The notes under the pieces were generated by a model. It was given only the letters and a program-made list of their open reading frames with translations. It did not search any database and was not told where the DNA came from. A DNA stretch of 64,000 nucleotides, taken from contig NZ_FOKT01000006.1 of assembly GCF_900112305.1 (NCBI RefSeq), positions 124,001-188,000 of the forward strand. The letters run 5' to 3'. Source of the stretch: Microbulbifer thermotolerans. Lineage in GTDB: Bacteria > Pseudomonadota > Gammaproteobacteria > Pseudomonadales > Cellvibrionaceae. The position numbers were made by a program, and so were the translations under genes. Positions 16,045 to 23,905 of the stretch are shown one piece after another; within the stretch, counting starts at the first letter, position 1, and every line of letters starts with the position of its first letter.

Positions 16045-16525
16045 GATCTGCGGCACTGACCAGGCGCGCGTAGCTGCACTGGAAATCCCGCACTGTTGCC
16101 GCGGGGCCGTGGTGGAAGTGCTGGTGCCAGAGCCGCGCCATGGCCACCACGTCGTTTTCCTGTACCTTGTTCACGCCGGCGGCGCGGTATATCAGCCAGG
16201 CGATCGCAGTGGCGTAGCGCAGGTTGGTGGTCAGCTCCTCGTGCGGGTGGTCCAGAAAGTCCCATTGACTCGCCAGTCCGCGCACTTTGGATGCCAGAGC
16301 GGGGTGGTCGATCAGGTATTCATCCCAGATCTCTCGGTGAGTGTGCGGCTGAATCTGGTAGATGCCGAGGCCGTGGCGCCGCCCCTGTTTGAGGTGAAAG
16401 CCCAGCTGCGACTCCTGCGCGGCGGTGCCCAGTAGCAGGTTTTCCATTCCCGGCGACCAGGCCTTCAAGTGCTTGAGGGTGGGACGAATGACCAGTAGCC
16501 GTAGTTCGTCCAGACAGATGCCCAT
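15929..16525 (-). CDS. Lysozyme-like / transglycosylase-fold protein
   Basis: The 198-residue protein has no signal peptide. Its centre reads [20 protein letters not shown] then [17 protein letters not shown], which resembles the lysozyme-like core of lytic transglycosylases (a catalytic Glu followed by G-x-x-Q-I-x-P). Glu near residue 38 is the candidate catalytic residue. The last 40 residues are rich in Ala, Pro and His and coincide with the ttcA overlap, so the functional part may end near residue 160. It could be a phage-derived or endogenous peptidoglycan hydrolase; export is unexplained. The motif resemblance is clear but the family is not certain. Confidence 0.65.
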   Translation of the reverse strand: MGICLDELRLLVIRPTLKHLKAWSPGMENLLLGTAAQESQLGFHLKQGRRHGLGIYQIQPHTHREIWDEYLIDHPALASKVRGLASQWDFLDHPHEELTTNLRYATAIAWLIYRAAGVNKVQENDVVAMARLWHQHFHHGPAATVRDFQCSYARLVSAADPTDSAPRYTAAAPPLHHREPTSAPVAGAHSHRARQPMA

Positions 16526-16723
16526 AGTGTTGTCAGGTTTTTCCGTGTGTCCCCCAATATGTAGTTGGCGGATTGAGCCGCTGCCAGTGAATGAGTAGAT
16601 TTGTGCGTAATAAACACAAAATTTGACTGTAACAGCTCCTGTAGAGCTGGAAATTGATTAAAAAATAATCATAATCTGAGCCCTACACTTCACCGCCATA
16701 ATACTCCACATAACAGGTTCTCT

Positions 16724-18190
16724 ATGTCTGAACAATGGCTCGTCTCCCTCACGTTTGTCGCCTACTTGGCCCTGATCCTCGCCATCGGTGCCTATGCCTA
16801 TCTGCGCACTAGAAATGCTAGTGACTACTTCCTCGGTGGCCGCAGCCTGCCGCCAGCGGTAGCTGCGCTCAGCGCCGGCGCCTCGGATATGAGCGGCTGG
16901 TTGCTGTTGGGGCTGCCCGGTGCAGCTTACACAGCGGGCCTTTCTTCGAGTTGGATTGCCATCGGGCTGTTCAGCGGCATTGTCATCAGCTGGGTAAGCA
17001 TGGCGCGGAGGCTGCGGATATATACCTATGAGTTGGACGATGCTCTGACTGTACCGGCCTATCTGCACCGGCGTTTTGACATGGGGCATCCCTATCTGCG
17101 TACGGTCTGTGCCGTGTTCATCTTGTTGTTTTTTCTTTTCTATGTGGCCTCGGGGCTGATTGCCGGCGGCAAGCTGTTCGAAACTGTGTTCGACTGGGAT
17201 TACCGCTGGGCGGTGATTATTGGCGCTGTGGCGGTGATTTCCTACACACTCTTCGGTGGTTTTCTGGCCGTTTCCTGGACGGATGTGTTTCAGGGGCTGT
17301 TGATGAGCCTGGCGCTGGTGATAGTGCCGGTAATCGTCATTCGGGACGTGGGAGGGCTGAGCGCTGGCTGGGCACAGTTGCACGCGAAGGTGCCGGAATT
17401 GATGCATTGGATGAGCGACAATACGGGCCAGGCACTGGGGCTGGCGGCGATTGTCAGCTCGCTGGCCTGGGGGCTGGGCTACTTTGGCCAGCCCCATATA
17501 CTGGCGCGCTTCATGGCCGTGCGTCATCCAGGCGATGTGCCGGTGGCCGCCTCGGTTGCCGCTATCTGGTCATTGTTCGGGTTTATCGGGGCCCTGTCGG
17601 TGGGTTTGTTCGGCCACCTGGAATTGCAACAGGTGCTGCCCGATGGGGAGCGGGTATTTATGGCGTTGGTGGAAACCCTGTTCCACCCGCTGGTGGCCGG
17701 TATCCTGTTGGCGGCAATTCTGTCTGCGATCATGAGCACTGCGGATTCCCAATTGCTGGTGAGTTCTGCCGCCCTGGCGGAGGATATCTACCATGTGTGG
17801 TGGGGACGCGAAACCAGTCCGGAAGCGATGGTGAAGGTGGGACGCTGGGCAGTGGTGGCCCTGTCATTGATCGCGGTCTGGGTGGCCATGGACCCCGATT
17901 CCAAAGTGCTCGATGTAGTGGCCTATGCCTGGGCCGGCTTGGGTGCAGCCTTTGGCCCGGTCACCTTGATCAGTCTTTTCTGGTCGCGTATGACCGGCGC
18001 CGGTGCCATTGCAGGTGTTGTGGTTGGGGGCCTGACGGTGGTCATTTGGGGGCAGCTCTCCGGAGGTATATTCGATATTTATGAGCTGTTGCCCGGCTTT
18101 GTTTTCTCTGCAGCTGCTATTGTCATAGTTAGCGCCGTGACGAAATGCCCCGCGGCAGTGGCCTCGCGCCACCGCCAGTTGCTGGGGTGA
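16724..18190 (+). CDS. putP: Sodium/proline symporter
   Basis: This 488-residue inner-membrane protein belongs to the sodium:solute symporter family, with about thirteen hydrophobic helices. Early features are ASDYFLGGRSLPP and LSAGASDMSGWLLLGLPG, the conserved PutP segment that carries sodium-binding residues. MSTADSQLLVSSAALAEDIY near residue 340 is the sodium-site serine/threonine block. It imports proline for osmoprotection or nutrition, fitting a marine habitat. No putA is adjacent. The ATG at 16724 follows a 200-base gap that probably holds its promoter. Confidence 0.92.
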   Translation: MSEQWLVSLTFVAYLALILAIGAYAYLRTRNASDYFLGGRSLPPAVAALSAGASDMSGWLLLGLPGAAYTAGLSSSWIAIGLFSGIVISWVSMARRLRIYTYELDDALTVPAYLHRRFDMGHPYLRTVCAVFILLFFLFYVASGLIAGGKLFETVFDWDYRWAVIIGAVAVISYTLFGGFLAVSWTDVFQGLLMSLALVIVPVIVIRDVGGLSAGWAQLHAKVPELMHWMSDNTGQALGLAAIVSSLAWGLGYFGQPHILARFMAVRHPGDVPVAASVAAIWSLFGFIGALSVGLFGHLELQQVLPDGERVFMALVETLFHPLVAGILLAAILSAIMSTADSQLLVSSAALAEDIYHVWWGRETSPEAMVKVGRWAVVALSLIAVWVAMDPDSKVLDVVAYAWAGLGAAFGPVTLISLFWSRMTGAGAIAGVVVGGLTVVIWGQLSGGIFDIYELLPGFVFSAAAIVIVSAVTKCPAAVASRHRQLLG

Positions 18191-18302
18191 CAGCGGCTGC
18201 GGCCGTCCCTGGGATAGTAGCCGCCTGTCGTCGCGAGTCTGTTGTGAAGTGATAAGGACGTCCATCCGCAGCGATTATTCCAAAAGCGGTTGGAGAAACT
18301 GA

Positions 18303-18815
18303 GTGATTGAAGTTCATCTCGGTGATATCACTCGATTACAAGTCGATGTAATCGTCAATGCCGCCAATCAGCACCTTCAGAGCGGCGGTGGTGTGGACGG
18401 GGCCATTCACCGTGCGGCGGGCCCCGGTCTGCTGGAAGTCTGCCGTGAAATAGGCGGCTGTCCAGTAGGGGAGGTTCGCGCCACACCGGCCTTCAATTTA
18501 CCCGTGAAACGTATTTACCACACCGTGGGCCCGGTCTGGCGGGGTGGCAGCCTGGGCGAGCCTGAGCTGCTCGCCAGCTGTTACCGCCAGTGTCTGGCGC
18601 TTGCCCGGCGGGAACATATGCGATCCATTGCTTTTCCCGCCATTAGTTGCGGTGTTTACGACTATCCACCGGAGCAGGCGGTGGATATCGCGGTGGCGGA
18701 GGTGCGCCAGCACCTGGATGGCAATTGTCAGCTTCAACGCATAGTCTTCTGCTGCTTAGATGAGATGCTGGATAGACTGTACCGACAGAAACTCGGGGTC
18801 AGTGAAGAACGTTGA
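18303..18815 (+). CDS. ymdB: Macro-domain O-acetyl-ADP-ribose deacetylase
   Basis: The 170-residue protein is a single macro domain. It shows VIVNAANQHLQSGGGVDGAI, the hallmark of the MacroD/YmdB class that removes acetyl from O-acetyl-ADP-ribose or ADP-ribose from acidic side chains. PAISCGVYDYP closes the binding pocket. The Asn and Asp of the NAAN and GGVDGA stretches are the expected catalytic positions. The start is GTG at 18303, giving MIEVHLGDIT. It follows putP by 112 bases on the same strand. It acts in the cytoplasm. Confidence 0.9.
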   Translation: MIEVHLGDITRLQVDVIVNAANQHLQSGGGVDGAIHRAAGPGLLEVCREIGGCPVGEVRATPAFNLPVKRIYHTVGPVWRGGSLGEPELLASCYRQCLALARREHMRSIAFPAISCGVYDYPPEQAVDIAVAEVRQHLDGNCQLQRIVFCCLDEMLDRLYRQKLGVSEER

Positions 18816-18819
18816 CTAA

Positions 18820-18839
18820 TTATTCACGATCGTGAATAA
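18820..18839. promoter_or_regulatory. Perfect 20-bp palindrome, candidate operator
   Basis: TTATTCACGATCGTGAATAA is a perfect inverted repeat with no spacer. It lies 71 bases upstream of the DUF962 gene, directly after the macro-domain gene stop. The symmetry and AT-rich arms suggest a dimeric repressor site rather than a terminator, as no T-run follows. Confidence 0.5.
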
Positions 18840-18910
18840 ATATTGATTTGCAGTCATCGATAACGGATGATTGATCCGCTTCCAACAATAAAAACAGCGA
18901 GGAGGAGACC

Positions 18911-19375
18911 ATGCGCAGCGCGGAACAATGGTTCGCCGAATACGGCGAGAGCCATCAAAATCCCACCAACAAAGCCATTCATTGGGTGGCTGTTCCGGTT
19001 ATATTCGCGACTGTTGTGGGCCTTCTGTGGGCCATTCCGCAACCGGCCTTTATGGAGGCCATTCCATGGCTGAACTGGGCGGTAGTGGCGCTGGTGCCGA
19101 CATTGATCTTTTACCTGCTGTTGTCTTTCCCTTTGGCTCTGGGTATAGCGGCAATCAGTGTTGTGTGCCTGTGGGGGTGGTCGGTGGTGGAACGGCTGGG
19201 GCTTCCCGTTTGGCAGACGGCGTTGGCCGTTTTCGTCTTGATGTGGATCTTGCAGTTTATCGGCCACTACATAGAGGGTAAGAAACCCTCATTTTTCAAA
19301 GATTTGCAGTTTTTATTGATTGGTCCAGCCTGGGTTATCGGTTTTATTTATCGCAAGTTCGGTATCAAATACTGA
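18911..19375 (+). CDS. DUF962 (Mpo1-like) membrane protein
   Basis: The 154-residue protein begins MRSAEQWFAEYGESHQNPTN and has four or five hydrophobic helices. The pattern Y-x-x-x-H-x-x-x-x-N near the start and H within QFIGHYIEGKKPSFFKDLQF are the conserved features of DUF962/Mpo1. The yeast member, Mpo1, is an iron-dependent dioxygenase in 2-hydroxy fatty acid (phytosphingosine) oxidation, but the bacterial role is not established. A GGAGGAG ribosome binding site precedes the ATG. The perfect palindrome at 18820 is a candidate control site. Confidence 0.87.
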   Translation: MRSAEQWFAEYGESHQNPTNKAIHWVAVPVIFATVVGLLWAIPQPAFMEAIPWLNWAVVALVPTLIFYLLLSFPLALGIAAISVVCLWGWSVVERLGLPVWQTALAVFVLMWILQFIGHYIEGKKPSFFKDLQFLLIGPAWVIGFIYRKFGIKY

Positions 19376-19536
19376 CCTGTTTACAGGGGCTGGCGATGTA
19401 TAGGTCTCGGGCATATCCCTAGTGACCAGCGGGGCCTTGGTTCTAGGCCCCTGGGTGCGGGAGCGTTCGCGCAAACCGCAATCCCATTGCCCGAGGGCCT
19501 GGAATCGGCGAAGCAATTGTGGCTCCTCCAGTTCAC

Positions 19537-20022
19537 TTACCGGTTGTAGTGCACCGGTACTTCCAGCGTTTCCTTTACCTGCTCCATCACTACGTAGCTG
19601 GTGCACTCCAGTACCTCCGGCAGGCTCAGCAGAGTTTCCCCGTAAAATTTGCGATAGGCATTCATGTCGGCGACCCGCGCTTTAATCAGGTAATCGAAGT
19701 TGCCCGATACCAAGTAGCACTCCTGGACTTCAGGCAGTGCGGCCACAGCGTTGCGGAATTCCTCGAAAGCATCTTGGGCTGACCGGTTCAGGCGTATTTG
19801 TACGAAGACCATCAGGGCGGCATCGAGAAATTCCGGATTGACCAGAGCTGTGTATCCCTGGATTACGCCTTCACTCTCCAGCCTCCTTACCCGTTCTACG
19901 CAGGGGGTGGGCGTCAGCCCCACCTGCCGCGCCAGTTCCGCATAGCTTGTACGGCCGTTTTTCTGCAGGACACGCAATATATTGCGGTCAATGGTGCTCA
20001 GTTCGTTGGCGCGTTTGCGCAT
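19537..20022 (-). CDS. lrp: Leucine-responsive regulator family, Lrp
   Basis: The 161-residue regulator has an N-terminal helix-turn-helix (ELSTIDRNILRVLQKNGRTS through LARQVGLTPTPCVERVRRLE) and a C-terminal RAM ligand-binding domain (GNFDYLIKARV). LTPTPCVERVRRLE is very close to E. coli Lrp. It reads the amino-acid state and is divergent from ald, whose control is its likely local function. ATG 20022 begins the usual MRKRANELSTID; an upstream alternative at 20052 lacks family support. An inverted repeat GATCA/TGATC at 20047-20061 lies in the shared promoter region. Confidence 0.9.
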   Translation of the reverse strand: MRKRANELSTIDRNILRVLQKNGRTSYAELARQVGLTPTPCVERVRRLESEGVIQGYTALVNPEFLDAALMVFVQIRLNRSAQDAFEEFRNAVAALPEVQECYLVSGNFDYLIKARVADMNAYRKFYGETLLSLPEVLECTSYVVMEQVKETLEVPVHYNR

Positions 20023-20216
20023 ACAGGGGCTCCGATGCTTTTGTGAGATCAATAAATGATCAGAAAAAGGGTTGAACCAGTGGGTTCCACTAATTTAAGT
20101 AGAATTTTTTTATAAATCCACTTTTAAGACGGATCTATACTAGCCAGATCGCTGAGGTAAAGATAAGGCCACTTCCGCCTTCGCGGCGTGTCGGCCGAAA
20201 GTGAGGAGCGAAAATA

Positions 20217-21362
20217 ATGTTGATTGGTGTCCCAAAAGAGATCAAAAACCACGAATACCGTATCGGTCTGACCCCGGCCAGTGTTCGTGAACTGATCAGC
20301 CACGGCCACGAGGTTGTCGTAGAGAAAGACGGCGGTGCGGCCATCGGCTTTACCAACGAAATGTACCAGCAGGCGGGCGCCCGCATCGCGGATACGCCGG
20401 AGGAGATCTTCGCCACCGCCGACATGATCGTCAAGGTAAAAGAGCCGCAGCCCAACGAATGTGAAATGCTGCGCCCCGGACAAGTGCTTTACACCTACCT
20501 GCACCTGGCGCCCGATCCCAAGCAGACTGAACTGCTGGTGAAATCCGGCGCAACCTGCATTGCCTATGAAACCGTAACCGACCGCTTCGGTGGCCTGCCG
20601 CTGCTGGCGCCCATGTCCGAAGTTGCTGGCCGTATGTCTGTACAGTGTGGCGCCCATCACCTGGAGAAAGCGCAAGGTGGATTGGGGGTGCTGCTGGGCG
20701 GTGTTCCCGGTGTGGCGCCGGCCAAGGTGCTGATTATCGGCGGCGGTGTTGTGGGTACCAATGCCGCCAAGATGGCAGTGGGAATGGGTGCCGATGTGAC
20801 CATCCTCGACCGCTCTCTGCCGCGTCTGCGCCAGCTGGACGATATCTTCCGCGGCGCGGTACGTACTGAGTACTCCACCAACGATGCCATTGAGCGGCAC
20901 GCGCTGGAAGCGGACCTGGTGATTGGTGCCGTTTTGATCCCGGGAGCCGCCGCGCCGAAGCTGTTGACTCGCGACATTGTCAGCCGCATGAAGAAAGGTG
21001 CCGTGGTGGTGGATGTGGCCATTGACCAGGGAGGCTGCTTCGAAACTTCCAAGGCGACCACACACCAGGAGCCGACTTACGTGGTCGACGGCGTGGTGCA
21101 CTACTGTGTGGCCAATATGCCCGGCGGTGTTGCGCGCACTTCCACCATGGCTCTGAACAACGCCACTTTGCCGTACGCGGTGGCACTGGCCAACAAGGGC
21201 GCCAAGAAAGCACTGCTGGACGATGCCAACCTGTTGGAGGGGCTGAATGTCCATGCGGGCATGGTGACTTACCAGGCAGTGGCCGACGTGCTGGGTTACG
21301 AATATGTAGACCCGAAATTGGCGCTGCAGAAATCCGCCGTGGCGGAAGACGCACTGGCCTAA
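20217..21362 (+). CDS. ald: Alanine dehydrogenase
   Basis: Ald interconverts L-alanine and pyruvate plus ammonia with NAD. The 381-residue protein starts [20 protein letters not shown], as expected, with the catalytic Lys and His in VKVKEPQ and TYLHLAPD. The nucleotide-binding fold is marked by [20 protein letters not shown]. It is a cytoplasmic hexamer in known members. It is divergent from the lrp gene, a common pairing in which Lrp activates ald in response to alanine or leucine. A hairpin and a separate intrinsic terminator follow. Confidence 0.94.
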   Translation: MLIGVPKEIKNHEYRIGLTPASVRELISHGHEVVVEKDGGAAIGFTNEMYQQAGARIADTPEEIFATADMIVKVKEPQPNECEMLRPGQVLYTYLHLAPDPKQTELLVKSGATCIAYETVTDRFGGLPLLAPMSEVAGRMSVQCGAHHLEKAQGGLGVLLGGVPGVAPAKVLIIGGGVVGTNAAKMAVGMGADVTILDRSLPRLRQLDDIFRGAVRTEYSTNDAIERHALEADLVIGAVLIPGAAAPKLLTRDIVSRMKKGAVVVDVAIDQGGCFETSKATTHQEPTYVVDGVVHYCVANMPGGVARTSTMALNNATLPYAVALANKGAKKALLDDANLLEGLNVHAGMVTYQAVADVLGYEYVDPKLALQKSAVAEDALA

Positions 21363-21499
21363 TGACAAGCGGCGGCCCTTTGGCCGCCGTGTGAATGGTA
21401 TTTCGTAACGCGCTTGTCTTTTTCGGGTAAACAGTTTTCTCCGGGGGATTCGTCTCTTCCCCCACTCTGTGAGGCTCGGTGACAGGAGCCATCTTTTAC

Positions 21500-21523
21500 C
21501 GCCGCGCCATGCGCGGCTTTTTT
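21500..21523 (+). terminator. Intrinsic terminator downstream of ald
   Basis: GCCGCGCCATGCGCGGC folds into a short stem and is followed by six T residues. A second hairpin without a T-run (GGCGGCC CTTT GGCCGCC) lies just after the ald stop at 21370-21388. Confidence 0.7.
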
Positions 21524-21571
21524 GTGTCTCCTCGCTGCAGGTATGTGTGGCAACTCCCGGAGTTGGGGCGG

Positions 21572-22288
21572 TCAGCGCCCCGGAAAGATGCGGCCGAGCA
21601 ACACCGGCAGGGCTGTTTCCACTCTCAGTATCCGCGGCCCCAGATGCACTGCTTCAAATCCATTCTCCCGCAATTTGTCCACTTCGTAGGGGATAAAGCC
21701 ACCCTCTGGTCCCACCACCAGTGTCGCGGGCTCGGCGATATCCACCGGGCAGGGCCGCTCCGCCACGGGGTGCGCCACTAGCTTCAGCGAATCGGCGGCA
21801 ATCCCTGGCAGCTCGTCTTCCACAAACGGTTTAAAACGTTTGCGCAAATGCACTTGCGGCATCCGGGTGTCGACCGCTTGTTCCAGGCCCAGCAGGCACA
21901 GTTCACGCAATTTGTTTTCGTGCAGCCAGGGGGTTTGCCAGTAGGATTTTTCCACCCGGTAGGCGTTGATCAGGTAGAGATTTTTTACCCCCAGTGCGGT
22001 GGCGTGTTCTATTACCCGCTTGAGCATTTTCGGCCGCGGTAGGGCCAGTACCAGCGTGAGGGGCAGGGCGTCAGGGGGGGAGCGGTGCAGGTCCACCTTG
22101 AGTTCAATGAAATCGCCGTTTTGGGCTGTGATTTCGCCGTGGCCGATATCTCCGTTCAAGAGGCCAACGCGAAGCCGGTCACCGGGAGTGGCTCTGTGTA
22201 CTTCGCGGATGTGTTGCTGCCGGCGCCCGCGCAACCGCACGCGGTCGGGCGCGACAAAGTCGCTCTGTTCCAGAATGATTAGATTCAA
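21572..22288 (-). CDS. rsmE: 16S rRNA m3U1498 methyltransferase
   Basis: RsmE methylates N3 of U1498 in 16S rRNA using S-adenosylmethionine. The 238-residue protein has an N-terminal PUA-like RNA-binding domain (beginning DRVRLRGRRQQHIREVHRAT) and a C-terminal SPOUT knot with LVVGPEGGFIPYEVDKL and LGPRILRVETA, the knot glycine and the SAM-binding loop. The length matches the family. It is 39 bases downstream of the QueD-like gene on the same strand and may be cotranscribed with it. Confidence 0.93.
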   Translation of the reverse strand: MNLIILEQSDFVAPDRVRLRGRRQQHIREVHRATPGDRLRVGLLNGDIGHGEITAQNGDFIELKVDLHRSPPDALPLTLVLALPRPKMLKRVIEHATALGVKNLYLINAYRVEKSYWQTPWLHENKLRELCLLGLEQAVDTRMPQVHLRKRFKPFVEDELPGIAADSLKLVAHPVAERPCPVDIAEPATLVVGPEGGFIPYEVDKLRENGFEAVHLGPRILRVETALPVLLGRIFPGR

Positions 22289-22327
22289 TCTGCCTTACTC
22301 GTTGTTGTCACTTGGCACCTGGGGGGC

Positions 22328-23173
22328 TCAGATTTTCGCCGCGGCCACGGCCCCTTTTCCAAGTCCCTCGTAAGCGCGTACCCGCACTTCCGTGTCCGGT
22401 TGTGCCCGGGCGATGGTATCGGCGATGTGTTGTGCCAGTTGCTCCACTGTGGTGTCGCACTCCACGAGCTCGCAGCGTTCGGCGGGGATCTCCAGGGAAA
22501 ATTCGCCCTGCTGTGCCGAGTAGGCAAAATGCAGTACCTGCTCACTGCTATCGTTGCACAGGTCCTCGCGTGTCCCGAGGTAGATATCGCGCCAGCGCTC
22601 GGCCCAGCGGCGTTCCCACTCGGGACAGCGCTCTCCGTCGAGGTAGATCTCGATTCTGGAGCGGTGGCCGTGAGCGATGCGCTGGCAGTTGCCCGCGTGT
22701 TTCTTGAGGCCGTGGCTGTAGTGGTAGTAGGGCGTGGAAATTTTCTCACTGGCGAAACACAGGTTTAGCCGTTCGATACTGGCCGGAAAGGCAATGGTCA
22801 GCTGTCGAATACTCCAGGCGGCGACGCTGTCCGCATTGATCGCTTCTGCCTCAACCAGTGCGAATGCCTGCTCGGGCCCGGATACACAAATTTGCCCGCC
22901 GCTGTGCAGTGCCCAGGTCAGTGCAATGCCCCCGGCGTTTTTTTGCAGCTGTAAATGCGGTGAAAGAATGGGGACCAGTAGGCGGTGGTCGAGCTGTTCG
23001 TCCAGCCAGCGGCGCAGTGTCTTTTTGACAATGCCGAAGTCGCACACCATACCCTGACTGTCCAGGGCGCCATCGAGGCTTGCGCTTGCCAGCCAAGTCT
23101 CGCCCACCAGCCCGCGCTGGTGGTCCAGATAGCTGAAATCTACGTTGGTGAGATTGTCGACGAACAGGTGCAT
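22328..23173 (-). CDS. queD: Fused 6-carboxytetrahydropterin synthase-like protein
   Basis: QueD makes 6-carboxytetrahydropterin for queuosine synthesis. A usual QueD is about 120 residues; this protein has 281 and looks like two domains. The N-terminal half carries GMVCDFGIVKKTLRRWLDEQ and LDHRLL (residues about 41-65), the acceptor-strand motif of QueD, but lacks the zinc-binding histidines. The C-terminal half carries YYHYSHGL, then C163 and HGH at 168-170, the zinc ligands and probable catalytic cysteine, with a late TTVEQLA that matches the conserved TxE segment. The two halves thus supply complementary motifs. Function as a pseudo-dimer is inferred; the family call is firm. Confidence 0.82.
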   Translation of the reverse strand: MHLFVDNLTNVDFSYLDHQRGLVGETWLASASLDGALDSQGMVCDFGIVKKTLRRWLDEQLDHRLLVPILSPHLQLQKNAGGIALTWALHSGGQICVSGPEQAFALVEAEAINADSVAAWSIRQLTIAFPASIERLNLCFASEKISTPYYHYSHGLKKHAGNCQRIAHGHRSRIEIYLDGERCPEWERRWAERWRDIYLGTREDLCNDSSEQVLHFAYSAQQGEFSLEIPAERCELVECDTTVEQLAQHIADTIARAQPDTEVRVRAYEGLGKGAVAAAKI

Positions 23174-23239
23174 GAATAACTCTTGGCCGGGAAGGATTTA
23201 GGCGCGCACAGTATAACGGTCCGGAGCGCGAGCCGCTAA

Positions 23240-23453
23240 GGAACCTCTGATTAATTCGCTTCCTGACGGTAAAAATTCTTTGGAGCTAGATGAGAAGCTC
23301 AGGTGATAGGATGGCCATTTCGAAACCGTCGGATACAGGGATGTATCCGTCGGAGCTACAGGGAAGTACTCGTGCGTTTTCGAAATGGCCCTCCTATTGC
23401 CTGAGCGCCACGGAACTAACCAAAGCGTTCACGCGAACTAATCAGAGGTTCCC
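23240..23453 (+). repeat. Palindromic intergenic element, full-length copy
   Basis: The ends are GGAACCTCTGATTAATTCG and CGAACTAATCAGAGGTTCC, a terminal inverted repeat of about 18 bases. The interior folds into one long imperfect hairpin: GGCCATTTCGAAA pairs with TTTTCGAAATGGCC around a small nested stem GGATACAGGGATGTATCC. A further end fragment (AGCTCTGATTAATTCGC) is at 23460-23477. No protein is encoded; short open frames here recur in all copies and reflect the repeat. Confidence 0.9.
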
Positions 23454-23603
23454 TAAGGAAGCTCTGATTAATTCGCTCAGCCGCTGGGGTTGCTGCGGCG
23501 CGCCCGGGCCGCATTTTTAGTGGGATTGGTGGGACGGGACTATGGACTTCAACAGCGGTTCCCTTATAATGCCGCTCCTCTTCGGATATCGCGAAGAGTG
23601 TTG

Positions 23604-23717
<114 letters not shown>

Positions 23718-23905
23718 CATATTTCCCTTCCGCTGCTGCACCCTTTCTCTCTCAAGATATTTCTCCAAAATTGTTTTGTTGCGGGAAATTTTGTACCGAT
23801 ATGTGCCTGCCACTAGTGGTCCCGTCCCTTTGCTTGCTCTCCTTATGCTATAAACGGCGGCACTTATAAGTGAATAAGTGAACCAATAATGATTTGGGGG
23901 AGAGC

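Noticed and set aside
20124-21368. 414-codon minus-strand frame opposite ald, and a 483-codon minus-strand frame opposite the M2 gene (24233-25684)
   Set aside because: Both are antisense shadows of well-supported enzymes and would have unnatural composition (His, Gln rich).
23290-23520. Recurrent small frames with RSSGDRLAISKPSD-type products at several places
   Set aside because: They are translations of the palindromic element and appear only because the element is repeated.
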